Source of the DNA: DATFPQ01 sp035264765
GTDB taxonomy: Bacteria > Actinomycetota > Actinomycetes > Actinomycetales > Angustibacteraceae
Length of the DNA stretch: 34,390 bases
Direction: 5' to 3'
Assembly: GCA_035264765.1 (NCBI GenBank)
Contig: DATFPQ010000194.1
Span: 1 to 34,390, forward strand
This document shows positions 21,369 to 30,605 of this stretch, piece after piece (position 1 is the stretch's first letter; each line of letters opens with the position of its first letter). A program made the translations under genes and the position numbers. Under the pieces are notes generated by a model. The model made no database searches. It saw nothing but the letters and a program-made list of their open reading frames with translations, and had not been told where the DNA came from.

Positions 21369-24008
21369 TCAGCCGGGCAGCCGGCGGGTGTCGGAGTCGG
21401 TGCGACCCGGTGGTGGCGCGAGCCGGACCCGGGCACCGAGCACGGCCGCGCCGTGGGCGGAGGCGATGACCGGGTTGAGCTCCAGGTCGCCGACCTCCGG
21501 CAGGTCGTCGGCCAGCAGGGACACGCGTGTGACGACGTCCTCGAGCGCCTCGATGTCGACCGGCTCGGCTCCGCGGTGGCCGAACAGCAGCGGCGCGGCA
21601 GCGATCGAGCGCACCAGGTCCGCGACGTCCACCTCGCGCAGCGGAGGCGTGCGGCGGGCGACGTCCCCGAGCAGCTCGGTGGGAGGGCCGCCGACGCCGA
21701 ACTCGACGACCGGCCCGAACAGCGGGTCCTCGGTGGACCGGACGACGCAGGCCACGCCGGCCGTCGCCATCGCCTGCACCGCGAAGGCATCCGGCCCGGA
21801 GTAGCCCAGCGCCGCCGTCATCTCCGCCAGGTCGCCGCGCAGCTCCTGCTCGTCGGCGATGTCCAGCCGCACCGCTCCGAGGTCGGCCCGGTGCCGCAGG
21901 TGGGCCGCGGTGGCCTTGAGAGCCACGGGGTAGCCGACCCGCGTCGCCGCCGCGACCGCCTGGTCGGCCGTGCCCACGCGGTACTCGGGCCAGAGCTCGA
22001 TGCCGTATGCGGCCAGCAGCTCCGCGCACGTGCTCTGGTCGAGCCAGACGCCGTCGGGGTCGGTCGGGGTGAGCCGCTCCACCAGCGCCCGGGCGTGGTC
22101 GCGGAGCAGGCCGGGCAGGCTCACCAGGGGGCCGCGGTCACGCCGGCGCCATGCGGCGTACCGGGTCGCCGACGCGAGCGCGCGGACGGCGTCCTCCGGT
22201 GTGGGGTACGCGGGCACGCTGCGGGTGGACGACGAGAGCGCCTCGGTGACGCCGTGCATGCCGAGGAACGTCGTGACGCAGGTCTTCTCGCTTGCCGCGG
22301 CCACCTCGGCGAGCGCCACCGCCACCTCGCGGTCGAGGGTCACCAGCGGTGGCGTGAAGCCGGTGACGACCGAGTCGACGTCCTCGTCCCCGAACGCCTC
22401 GGTCAGCGCCGCCCGGAACTGTTCCGCGGTCGCCTCGGACGGCACGGCCACGGGTCCGTGCACGACCTCCAGCCCCCAGCTGGCGCACGCGTCCGCCGCC
22501 AGGGCGCTGAGCGCGTCCGAGTTCGTCACGACGCCCACCCGCGCGCCGGCCGGTAGCGGCTGGTGGACCACGAGCTGCGCGACGTCGAACAGCTGGTGGA
22601 TGTTCTCGACCCGGATCACCCCAGCCTGTTGGAGCAGCTGGTCCAGGGCCTCGCGCGGCAGCCTGGAGCGCCGGACCGCGTGACCCGCCGGCACGCCGAA
22701 CGTCGACTGGCCCGACTTCACCACCATCACCGGCTTGCTGCGGGCCAGCCGCCGCGCCACCCGGGTGAACTTGCGCGGGTTGCCCACGCTCTCCAGGTAC
22801 AGCCCGACGGCGTCGGTGGCGGGGTCGTCCTGCCAGTACTGCATGAGGTCGTTGCCGGAGAGGTCGGCGCGGTTGCCGGCCGACACGAACGAGGAGACCC
22901 CCAGGCCCCGCCGGGTGGCGGAGTCGAGGACGGCGATGCCGAGCGCGCCGCTCTGGCTGAACAGCCCGAGCCGCCCGGCCGGCGGCACGTTCGGCGCCAG
23001 CGACGCGTTCAGCCGTACCTCGGGGTCGGTGTTGAGCATGCCGAAGGAGTTGGGTCCCACGACCCGCATGCCCCGCGCGCGGGCGTGCCGCACCAGCTGC
23101 TCCTGGCGGCGCCGGCCCTCGGGGCCGGTCTCCGCGAACCCGCCGGTGACCACGACGAGGCCGCGGACCCCCGCGGCCCCGCAGTCCAGGATGACCTCCT
23201 CGACCGCGTCGGCGGGGACCGCGACGACGGCGAGGTCGACCGGGCCGGGGACGTCCGTGACGCGCGCCACGCTTGGCACGCCCGCCACCTCCGAGGCCTC
23301 GGGGTTGACGACGTGCACCGGCCCGCGGAAGCCGGCCGCCACCAGGTTCTCCAGCAGCCGGTGCCCAATCGACCGGGCACTGCGGCTGGCCCCGACCACG
23401 ACCACCGACCGCGGGTGCAGGAGGGCCTGGACGCTACGGGCCTCGGCCCGCTGCTCGCGGGAGGCCCGCACCCGGTCCGCGTGCTCCGACCGGGTGATGT
23501 CGAAGGACAGCGCGATGACGCCGTCCTCGTAGTGGTGGCTCACCTCGTACCCGGCCTGGGTGAACACGCCCATCATCTTGCGGTTCTGCGGCAGGACGTC
23601 GGCCACGAACCGGGTGATGCCGCGCTCGCGGGCGGCCGCGGCGAGGTGCTCCAGCAGTACGGATCCGACCCCGCGGCCCTGGTGCGCGTCGGAGATGTTG
23701 AACGCGACCTCGGCGGTGGTGTCGCTCACCCGGTCGTAGCGGCCGATGCCGACGATCGCGTCGCCCAGCGTGGCGACCAGGCCGACCCGGTCGCGGTGGT
23801 CGACGTGCGTGAACCGCTCGAGGTCGCGCTCGGACAGCCGAGGCAGCGGGGCGAAGAACCGGAGGTAGATCGACTCGGGCGACTGAGCCACGTGGAAGGC
23901 CTGCACCGCGTCGTGGTCCTCCGGCCGGATCGGCCGCAGGTGCACGACGCCGCCGTCGCGTAGCACGACGTCCGCTTCCCAGTGAGCAGGGTACGGCAGC
24001 ACGGTCAC
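21369..24008 (-). CDS. GNAT acetyltransferase fused to acyl-CoA-synthetase (ADP-forming)-like domains (Pat/PatA type)
   Basis: About 879 aa. Residues 1-165: GNAT domain with DVVLRDGGVVHLRPIRPEDH and the acetyl-CoA loop QGRGVGSVLLEHL. Residues 180-650: CoA-binding and ligase-like domains (LLHPRSVVVVGASRSARSIG, VVGPNSFGMLNT, LGLFSQSGALGIAVLDSATR). Residues 655-870: ATP-grasp-like region (GYPVALKATAAHLRHRADLG, VGDLELNPVI). The order GNAT first, NDP-forming synthetase second, is the actinobacterial arrangement, reversed relative to enterobacterial Pat. The loop that in active ADP-forming synthetases reads SHTGSLAG is GHAVRRSRL here, so the synthetase part may be regulatory. Probable function: lysine acetylation of metabolic enzymes. 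Start GTG 24008 fits a leaderless TAGGCT promoter; GTG 24002 has GGAG at 8 nt and is nearly equivalent. Confidence 0.9.
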   Translation of the reverse strand: MTVLPYPAHWEADVVLRDGGVVHLRPIRPEDHDAVQAFHVAQSPESIYLRFFAPLPRLSERDLERFTHVDHRDRVGLVATLGDAIVGIGRYDRVSDTTAEVAFNISDAHQGRGVGSVLLEHLAAAARERGITRFVADVLPQNRKMMGVFTQAGYEVSHHYEDGVIALSFDITRSEHADRVRASREQRAEARSVQALLHPRSVVVVGASRSARSIGHRLLENLVAAGFRGPVHVVNPEASEVAGVPSVARVTDVPGPVDLAVVAVPADAVEEVILDCGAAGVRGLVVVTGGFAETGPEGRRRQEQLVRHARARGMRVVGPNSFGMLNTDPEVRLNASLAPNVPPAGRLGLFSQSGALGIAVLDSATRRGLGVSSFVSAGNRADLSGNDLMQYWQDDPATDAVGLYLESVGNPRKFTRVARRLARSKPVMVVKSGQSTFGVPAGHAVRRSRLPREALDQLLQQAGVIRVENIHQLFDVAQLVVHQPLPAGARVGVVTNSDALSALAADACASWGLEVVHGPVAVPSEATAEQFRAALTEAFGDEDVDSVVTGFTPPLVTLDREVAVALAEVAAASEKTCVTTFLGMHGVTEALSSSTRSVPAYPTPEDAVRALASATRYAAWRRRDRGPLVSLPGLLRDHARALVERLTPTDPDGVWLDQSTCAELLAAYGIELWPEYRVGTADQAVAAATRVGYPVALKATAAHLRHRADLGAVRLDIADEQELRGDLAEMTAALGYSGPDAFAVQAMATAGVACVVRSTEDPLFGPVVEFGVGGPPTELLGDVARRTPPLREVDVADLVRSIAAAPLLFGHRGAEPVDIEALEDVVTRVSLLADDLPEVGDLELNPVIASAHGAAVLGARVRLAPPPGRTDSDTRRLPG

Positions 24009-24016
24009 GGCTCCAG

Positions 24017-24022
24017 AGCCTA
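24017..24022 (-). promoter_or_regulatory. -10-like TAGGCT for the Pat-like gene
   Basis: On the minus strand TAGGCT is followed by eight bases to the GTG at 24008. It overlaps the left arm of the inverted repeat 24019-24038. Confidence 0.4.
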
Positions 24023-24038
24023 GTGGCGCGGCACTAGG
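24019..24038. promoter_or_regulatory. Inverted repeat joining two divergent -10 boxes (pat / psuG)
   Basis: CCTAGTG (24019-24025) and CACTAGG (24032-24038) are perfect reverse complements around six bases, inside the 39-bp gap between divergent starts at 24008 and 24048. Each arm's outer end supplies TAGG of an outward TANNNT box. This symmetry suits a shared operator or back-to-back promoters. Confidence 0.45.
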
Positions 24039-24040
24039 GT
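24035..24040 (+). promoter_or_regulatory. -10-like TAGGGT for psuG, leaderless candidate
   Basis: TAGGGT, then seven bases, then the ATG at 24048. No Shine-Dalgarno sequence lies between, so translation is probably leaderless. Confidence 0.42.
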
Positions 24041-24047
24041 CGGGCCC

Positions 24048-24983
24048 ATGCCGACGGCACCCTCGCCGACCACCTCCCTGGAGGTCGGCGCCGCGCTGGG
24101 CGAGGGCCGGCCGGTCGTGGCCCTGGAGTCCACGATCATCAGCCACGGCCTGCCGCGCCCGGACAACCTGCGGGTGGCCCGCGAGGTCGAGGCGGCGGTG
24201 CGGGAGCAGGGCGCCGTCCCGGCAACGATCGCGGTGGTCGCCGGGCAGGTGCGGATCGGCCTGGACGACGACGAGCTGGCCGACGTCGCCGCCCGCGAGG
24301 ACGTCGCCAAGGTGAGCGTGCGCGACCTCGCGGTCGTCGTCGCGCGTGGCGGCTACGGCGCCACCACCGTGGCCGCCACCGCGCACCTGGCCGCCCGGGC
24401 CGGGATCCGGGTGTTCGCGACCGGCGGCCTGGGCGGGGTGCACCGTGGGGCGGCAGCGACCTACGACGAGTCGGCCGACCTGGTGACGCTGGCCCGCACC
24501 GGCACCATCGTCGTCTGCGCCGGGGTCAAGTCCATCCTCGACGTTCCCGCGACCCTGGAGCGGTTGGAGACGCTCGGCGTCGGCGTCCTCGGGTACCGCA
24601 CCGACTGGTTCCCCGGCTTCTACCTGAGCTCGTCCGGTGAGCCGCTCGAGCACCGGGTGGACAGTCCCGAGGAGGTGGCGGCGGTCATGCGCGCCCGGCG
24701 CCTGCTCGGCACCGACACCACCGCCCTCGTGATAGCCAACCCGCTGCCGCCGGACGAGCAGCTCGACCCCGCCCTGCACGACCGGGTGCTCCGCGAGTCG
24801 CTCGACGCAGCCGCCGCGGACGGCGTCCACGGCAAGGCCGCGACGCCGTACCTGCTGGCCCGGTTCCACCGCGAGACGGCGGGCGCCAGCCTGCGGGTGA
24901 ACACCGCGATCATGCTGCGTAACGCCACGCTGGCCGGCCGGATCGCCTGCGCGGACGCGAAGCTCGACCGCCGGGAGCCCTGA
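24048..24983 (+). CDS. psuG: Pseudouridine-5'-phosphate glycosidase
   Basis: 311 aa. Cleaves pseudouridine 5'-phosphate to uracil and ribose 5-phosphate, the C-C bond breaking step of pseudouridine catabolism. Family motifs: VVALESTIISHGLPRPDNL, VARGGYGATTVAATAHLAAR, RVFATGGLGGVHRGA, VCAGVKSILDVPATLERLET (catalytic Lys) and LGYRTDWFPGFYL; close of domain at LRVNTAIMLRNATLAGRIA. Length is normal for the family. The stop overlaps the psuK start (TGATG). Both genes together make the full pathway from free pseudouridine. Confidence 0.96.
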   Translation: MPTAPSPTTSLEVGAALGEGRPVVALESTIISHGLPRPDNLRVAREVEAAVREQGAVPATIAVVAGQVRIGLDDDELADVAAREDVAKVSVRDLAVVVARGGYGATTVAATAHLAARAGIRVFATGGLGGVHRGAAATYDESADLVTLARTGTIVVCAGVKSILDVPATLERLETLGVGVLGYRTDWFPGFYLSSSGEPLEHRVDSPEEVAAVMRARRLLGTDTTALVIANPLPPDEQLDPALHDRVLRESLDAAAADGVHGKAATPYLLARFHRETAGASLRVNTAIMLRNATLAGRIACADAKLDRREP

Positions 24984-25882
24984 TGCCGGCGGCGGGGCCG
25001 GTTGTGGTCGTCGGAGACGTGATGACCGACGTGGTGGCCCGGGTCGACGACCCGCTGGCACTGGGGTCCGACACCGCGGCCGCCGTCGTCACCCGGCAGG
25101 GCGGCGCGGGCGCCAACGTCGCCGCGTGGCTCGCCGAGCGCGGCCTTCCGGTGACGCTCGTGGGCCGGGTCGGAGCCGACCCCTTCGGCCGCGAGGCCGC
25201 GGACGTGCTGGCCCGTGGCGGCGTCCGACCGCTGCTCGCCGTCGACCCAGTACGGGCCACCGGAACCTGCGTGGTGCTCGTGGGCCGGGACGGCGAGCGG
25301 ACCATGCTGCCGGACGCGGGGGCCAACTCCGGCCTGTCCCCCGCCGACCTTCCCGAAGGCCTGTTCGACGACGCGCGCCACGTGCACGTCTCCGGCTACA
25401 CCCTGCTGAACCCCGGCTCGCGCGAGGCCGGGCTGGCGGCGGTCGCCGCGGCCCGCGCCGCCGAGGTCCCGGTGTCGGTCGACCCGGCGAGCGCGGCGCC
25501 GTTGGAGGCCGTGGGCGGCAAGGAGTTCCTGCGGCTCACCGAAGACGTCGGGCTGGCCCTGTGCACGATGGACGAGGCGGAGGTGTTGGTCGGCAGCCGC
25601 GACCCGGACGTCGCCGCAGCGCGGTTGACCGCCACCTATGAGCAGGTGGTCCTCAAGCTCGGGTCCGCTGGGGTGCGGTGGAGCTCCGTCGAGGACCCTG
25701 CCGGGCACCGCGTTCCCGCCTGTCCCTGCCCGGGCGGGGTGGTCGACAGCACCGGCGCCGGGGACGCCTTCGCCGCGGGCTACCTCGCGGCCAGGCTGTC
25801 CGGAGCCCGAATCCCGGATGCGCTCGCGGCCGGGTGCGCCCTGGCCGCGCGCGTGGTCGGCAAGGTCGGCGCACGACCCTGA
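24983..25882 (+). CDS. psuK: PfkB-family kinase, probable pseudouridine kinase
   Basis: 299 aa ribokinase-fold enzyme. Signature 1 is GGAGANVAAWLAERGLPVTL (about 39-58), signature 2 is DSTGAGDAFAAGYLAARLSG (about 255-274, with catalytic Asp in GAGD); substrate lid residues lie between. Coupled to psuG through TGATG, so the natural substrate is most likely pseudouridine, phosphorylated at the 5' position. Sequence alone would also allow another nucleoside or sugar kinase in this family; gene partnership decides. Convergent with the lipoprotein gene, 12 bp apart. Confidence 0.88.
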   Translation: MPAAGPVVVVGDVMTDVVARVDDPLALGSDTAAAVVTRQGGAGANVAAWLAERGLPVTLVGRVGADPFGREAADVLARGGVRPLLAVDPVRATGTCVVLVGRDGERTMLPDAGANSGLSPADLPEGLFDDARHVHVSGYTLLNPGSREAGLAAVAAARAAEVPVSVDPASAAPLEAVGGKEFLRLTEDVGLALCTMDEAEVLVGSRDPDVAAARLTATYEQVVLKLGSAGVRWSSVEDPAGHRVPACPCPGGVVDSTGAGDAFAAGYLAARLSGARIPDALAAGCALAARVVGKVGARP

Positions 25883-25894
25883 CCGCCCGCGCCT

Positions 25895-26581
25895 TTAGTC
25901 CAGGCAGCCGACCTTGACCTTGACGACGCCCTTGGGCTTCGCGATCGCGGCGGCGTACGACGCCGCGAACGTCCGGGCGTCGGCCTGCGAGCCGAAGTAG
26001 AGCGTCGCGCCGGTCCAGTAGTCGAACTGGTCAAGGCCCAGCGCCTCCATGGCGCCCACGTCACAGGCGATGTCGCCCACCACGGCCGAGTAGCCGACCA
26101 CGGCCGCCTGGCGCACGGCCTTCTCCACTGCCGGGTCCGCCGCCGCGTGCCCGATCCCCAGGTAGACCCCCCACGCGGGTTGGCCCTGGTGCGGCTCGCC
26201 CAGTGCCCTGGGCCAGCCGGGCGCCCCGGGTCGAGCCGGCCGCGCGGCTGCCGTCGGCGTGGTCCGGCGCGGCGTGCTGCTGGTACTCGCCGTCGGGACG
26301 GCCGCGCTCTTGGACGTCGTGGTCGCCCCCGTGGTCCTGGAGGCTGGGTCCGTCGCGGTGCTGGTGGCCGGCGTCGAGACCGTGCTGGCGGCCGTGGACG
26401 ACCGGGACGCGCTCGGCGGGGTGCTCGATGCGGTCGTGGTCGGCGTCGCGCTGGTCGCCGACGGGCTGGTCGCCCGCACCTGCACGATGTCGTTCCCGGC
26501 ACCGCAGGCAGCGAGCAGCATCGTCACCGCCGCCCCTGCCAGCACCGCGCCGCACGTACCGCCCGCGCGTCGTCGCACCAT
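25895..26581 (-). CDS. Lipoprotein with Ser/Thr-rich linker and small C-terminal domain, unknown
   Basis: 228 aa from the ATG at 26581, which has GGGGAGGG about 8 nt upstream; in-frame codons extend to 26782 without support. Type II signal: VRRRAGG, hydrophobic GAVLAGAAVTM, lipobox LLAAC (Cys26). Residues about 33-110 are a low-complexity Ser/Thr/Ala linker, suited to spanning the cell wall or carrying O-glycans. Residues 125-228 are a compact domain beginning AWGVYLGIGHAAADPAVEKA, with two cysteines (IACDVG and the terminal GCLD) that could pair, and GATLYFGSQADARTFAASYA. The length and alternating pattern are SPOR-like but no signature is decisive. Function unknown. Confidence 0.75.
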   Translation of the reverse strand: MVRRRAGGTCGAVLAGAAVTMLLAACGAGNDIVQVRATSPSATSATPTTTASSTPPSASRSSTAASTVSTPATSTATDPASRTTGATTTSKSAAVPTASTSSTPRRTTPTAAARPARPGAPGWPRALGEPHQGQPAWGVYLGIGHAAADPAVEKAVRQAAVVGYSAVVGDIACDVGAMEALGLDQFDYWTGATLYFGSQADARTFAASYAAAIAKPKGVVKVKVGCLD

Positions 26582-26708
26582 GACCCCTGCCCTCCCCGAA
26601 GACTCCACCCACGGTAACGCGTCGCCACGGCGGGTGACGAATGCGCCGCGCCGCCACGCGCTCCGTCGCCCGTTGACCTGCCCCGGTACGGGTGCCAGGG
26701 TCACGGAT

Positions 26709-28448
<1,740 letters not shown>

Positions 28449-28471
28449 CCGAGGGGTGTGGACAGCCTCGG
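28449..28471 (+). terminator. Weak hairpin after the acyl-CoA synthetase
   Basis: CCGAGG (28449-28454) and CCTCGG (28466-28471) pair around 11 bases directly after the stop. No T run follows. The remainder of the gap to 28527 has only the ribosome site GAGGAGGG of the next gene. Confidence 0.3.
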
Positions 28472-28527
28472 CGCGGGTAGGGGCGCGGGGTCAGTCTCCG
28501 GACGCGTCTGCACCGAGGAGGGCCACG

Positions 28528-28770
28528 ATGGCGACGGGCGAGACAGGTTTCGACGATGTCACCTACGACCTGATATCGGTGCAGTACCACTCCCTCAAGG
28601 CCGGGCACGACTACGGGCAGTACGTTCGGGACGCCGACAACGCCGGGCAGGAGGACATCGCGGCGTTCTTCCGGCAGGTGATGGACGAGGACTCCCAGCG
28701 GGCAGCCCGCTGCCACGAGTTCCTCAAGCGACTCTCCGGCACCGAGGCCTCCGGGCCTGCCGTGACCTGA
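28528..28770 (+). CDS. Small conserved helical protein, unknown
   Basis: 80 aa. ATG at 28528 with a strong AGGAGG 7-8 nt upstream. Nearly all helix-forming and acidic, with FDDVTYDLISVQYHSLKAGH, DYGQYVRDADNAGQEDIAAF and FFRQVMDEDSQRAARCHEFL. The spacing of Tyr/His/Glu residues resembles one helical pair of a ferritin-like or rubrerythrin-like fold, but the number of metal ligands cannot be judged. I recall near-identical small proteins in many Streptomyces and relatives. It lies 20 bp before rtcB on the same strand, so the two are probably co-transcribed. No function known to me. Confidence 0.85.
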   Translation: MATGETGFDDVTYDLISVQYHSLKAGHDYGQYVRDADNAGQEDIAAFFRQVMDEDSQRAARCHEFLKRLSGTEASGPAVT

Positions 28771-28790
28771 CGCGAACCTCAAAGGGCCCC

Positions 28791-29954
28791 GTGGAGCGGA
28801 TCAGCGACAAGCTGCTGAGCTGGGCCTCGGTACTCGAGCCGGCGACGCGCGAGCAGGCGCTGCGAACGAGCGAGATGCCGTTCGTGCGCCCGCACGTCGC
28901 GTTGATGCCGGACGCCCACCTGGGCCTCGGGGCCACCGTCGGCTCGGTGATCCCGACGGTTCGCGCTATCATGCCGGCCGCCGTCGGCGTCGACATCGGC
29001 TGCGGGATGATTGCCGTCCGCAGCCAGCTCATCGGTGCCGGGCTGGACCGCTCGCGGCTACGCGCCCTGCGGGAGTCGGTGGAGCGGGCGGTGCCGCTCT
29101 CCGCCGGCCGGTACAACCGCAAGCTCACCGCGACTGCGCAGGCGCGCGTCGACGAGCTGCGCGCCCTCGATGGCGCCGCGACAGCGGACGGCACCGCCCG
29201 GAACTGGCCGCTGCAGCTCGGCTCTCTCGGCTCCGGCAACCATTTCATCGAAGTGACCCTCGACGAGGGTGACCGGGTCTGGCTGTTCCTGCACTCAGGC
29301 TCACGGGGCGTGGGCAACAAGATCGCCCAGCACCACATCGACGTGGCTCGCGAGCTGGCGCGGAGCCGGGGCGCGCGGCTGCCAGATCCGGACCTCGCCC
29401 ACCTGGAGGAGGGGACGCCCCAGTTCGACGCGTATATCCGTGACCTGCGCTGGGCACAACACTTTGCACTGCTCAACCGTGAGGAGATGATGGACCGGCT
29501 GGTCGAGTGCGTCGCCGAGTGGTCGGGCGAGCCGGTCGCCGAGCAGGAGCGGATCAACTGCCACCACAACTTCACCCAGCTCGAGGAGCACTACGGGCAG
29601 CGGGTCTGGCTGTCGCGCAAAGGTGCCATCGAGGCACGCGCGGGCCAGCCCGGGTTGATCCCGGGGTCGATGGGTACGGCGTCCTACGTTGTCGTCGGCA
29701 AGGGCAACGAGGCGGCCCTTCGCTCGTCACCGCACGGCGCCGGCCGGCTGCACTCCCGGCGGGCCGCCCGCCGCACCTTCACGCACGCCCAGCTGCGGGA
29801 GGCCATGCGCGGCATCGAGTTCCGCGACACGCCGGCCTTCCTCGACGAGATCCCCGCGGCCTACAAGGACATCGACCAGGTGATGGCGGACGCCGCCGAC
29901 CTGGTGGACGTCCGCCACACCCTCCGGCAGGTCGTGAACGTCAAGGGCGACTGA
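28791..29954 (+). CDS. rtcB: RtcB-family RNA ligase
   Basis: 387 aa. RtcB joins RNA 3'-phosphate or 2',3'-cyclic phosphate ends to 5'-OH ends using GTP and manganese. Signatures: VGVDIGCGMIAV (metal Asp68 and Cys71), GSLGSGNHFIEV (His151), FLHSGSRGVGN (His168), RINCHHNFT (His258-His259), SRKGAIEARAG and IPGSMGTASYVVVGKGNEAA. The guanylylated histidine is His315 in SSPHGAGRLHSRRAAR. GTG start at 28791 with AAAGGG just upstream. No archease or rtcA lies in the window, so action in RNA repair rather than tRNA splicing is inferred. Convergent with the NUDIX gene 9 bp away. Confidence 0.94.
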   Translation: MERISDKLLSWASVLEPATREQALRTSEMPFVRPHVALMPDAHLGLGATVGSVIPTVRAIMPAAVGVDIGCGMIAVRSQLIGAGLDRSRLRALRESVERAVPLSAGRYNRKLTATAQARVDELRALDGAATADGTARNWPLQLGSLGSGNHFIEVTLDEGDRVWLFLHSGSRGVGNKIAQHHIDVARELARSRGARLPDPDLAHLEEGTPQFDAYIRDLRWAQHFALLNREEMMDRLVECVAEWSGEPVAEQERINCHHNFTQLEEHYGQRVWLSRKGAIEARAGQPGLIPGSMGTASYVVVGKGNEAALRSSPHGAGRLHSRRAARRTFTHAQLREAMRGIEFRDTPAFLDEIPAAYKDIDQVMADAADLVDVRHTLRQVVNVKGD

Positions 29955-29967
29955 GTCCCGGCCTCAG
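29951..29967. terminator. Short inverted repeat over both stops of rtcB and the NUDIX gene
   Basis: CTGAG (29951-29955) and CTCAG (29963-29967) pair around seven bases. They contain TGA of rtcB (29952-29954) and TGA of the NUDIX gene (complement of 29964-29966). A minimal bidirectional terminator at best. Confidence 0.3.
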
Positions 29968-30605
29968 CGGTACGCCGGATGCTCCGGCCACGGGGCGTCG
30001 GCCGGGCGCAGCGTCGACCACCCCGCCTCCCGTGCCGCGCACGCGGCGAGGATCCCGACCACGAGGCTGGGGTTGTGCAGGTCCCCCGCCAGGATGGCGT
30101 CGCGCACCTCGTCGAGCGGGAACCAGCCGAGCACCATGTCGTGCTCCTCAGCCTCCCGCACGTGCCGGTCGCCGTCAGGGACGGCGCTCAGGTCACGCGC
30201 CAGGAAGCAGCGCAGCATCTCCGACATACCGCCCGGCGAGTTGGCCCAGTCGATCAGGATGTCCCAGCGGCCGGCGACGAGGTCGGTCTCCTCGGCGAGC
30301 TCACGCGCCGCGGCCGCCACCGGGGCCTCGTCCTTGACGTCGAGCAGCCCCGCGGGGAGCTCCCACAGCGTCATCCCGACGGGGTGTCGGTACTGGTGCA
30401 CCAGGGCCACCCGGTCGTCGTCGTCGAGCGCAAGGATCGCCACGGCACCGGGGTGGTCGACGTACTCGCGCGTCACCTCACCGGCGGCGCCCAGGTCGAC
30501 GACGTCGCGGCGGACGTCCCAGATCCGGCCGGAGAAGACCACCTCGGACGTGCGAACGGGCCTGCGGCCGATCTCGTCCCGCAGCCGGCTTCCCGGGGCG
30601 CTCAC
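29964..30605 (-). CDS. NUDIX hydrolase, ADP-ribose pyrophosphatase type
   Basis: 213 aa. Hydrolyses ADP-ribose (or a related nucleoside diphosphate derivative) to AMP and ribose phosphate. Domain: TSEVVFSGRIWDVRRDVVDL at the start, ALVHQYRHPVGMTLWELPAG leading into the Nudix box GLLDVKDEAPVAAAARELAE followed by ETDL. The helix glutamates (REL.EE) are intact; the box has one extra residue after the first Gly and Asp replaces the last Gly, a form I recall in actinobacterial ADP-ribose hydrolases. The GTG start overlaps the pyrG stop as GTGA (30602-30605). This pyrG-NUDIX pairing is common in actinobacteria. Confidence 0.93.
   Translation of the reverse strand: MSAPGSRLRDEIGRRPVRTSEVVFSGRIWDVRRDVVDLGAAGEVTREYVDHPGAVAILALDDDDRVALVHQYRHPVGMTLWELPAGLLDVKDEAPVAAAARELAEETDLVAGRWDILIDWANSPGGMSEMLRCFLARDLSAVPDGDRHVREAEEHDMVLGWFPLDEVRDAILAGDLHNPSLVVGILAACAAREAGWSTLRPADAPWPEHPAYR

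Noticed and set aside
24009..25061. Extension of the pat-like frame to 25061
   Set aside because: The added 350 residues are antisense to psuG/psuK and not protein-like; true start lies at 24002/24008.
24620..25708. 362-codon minus-strand open frame opposite psuG/psuK
   Set aside because: Antisense to two well-supported genes, no motifs.
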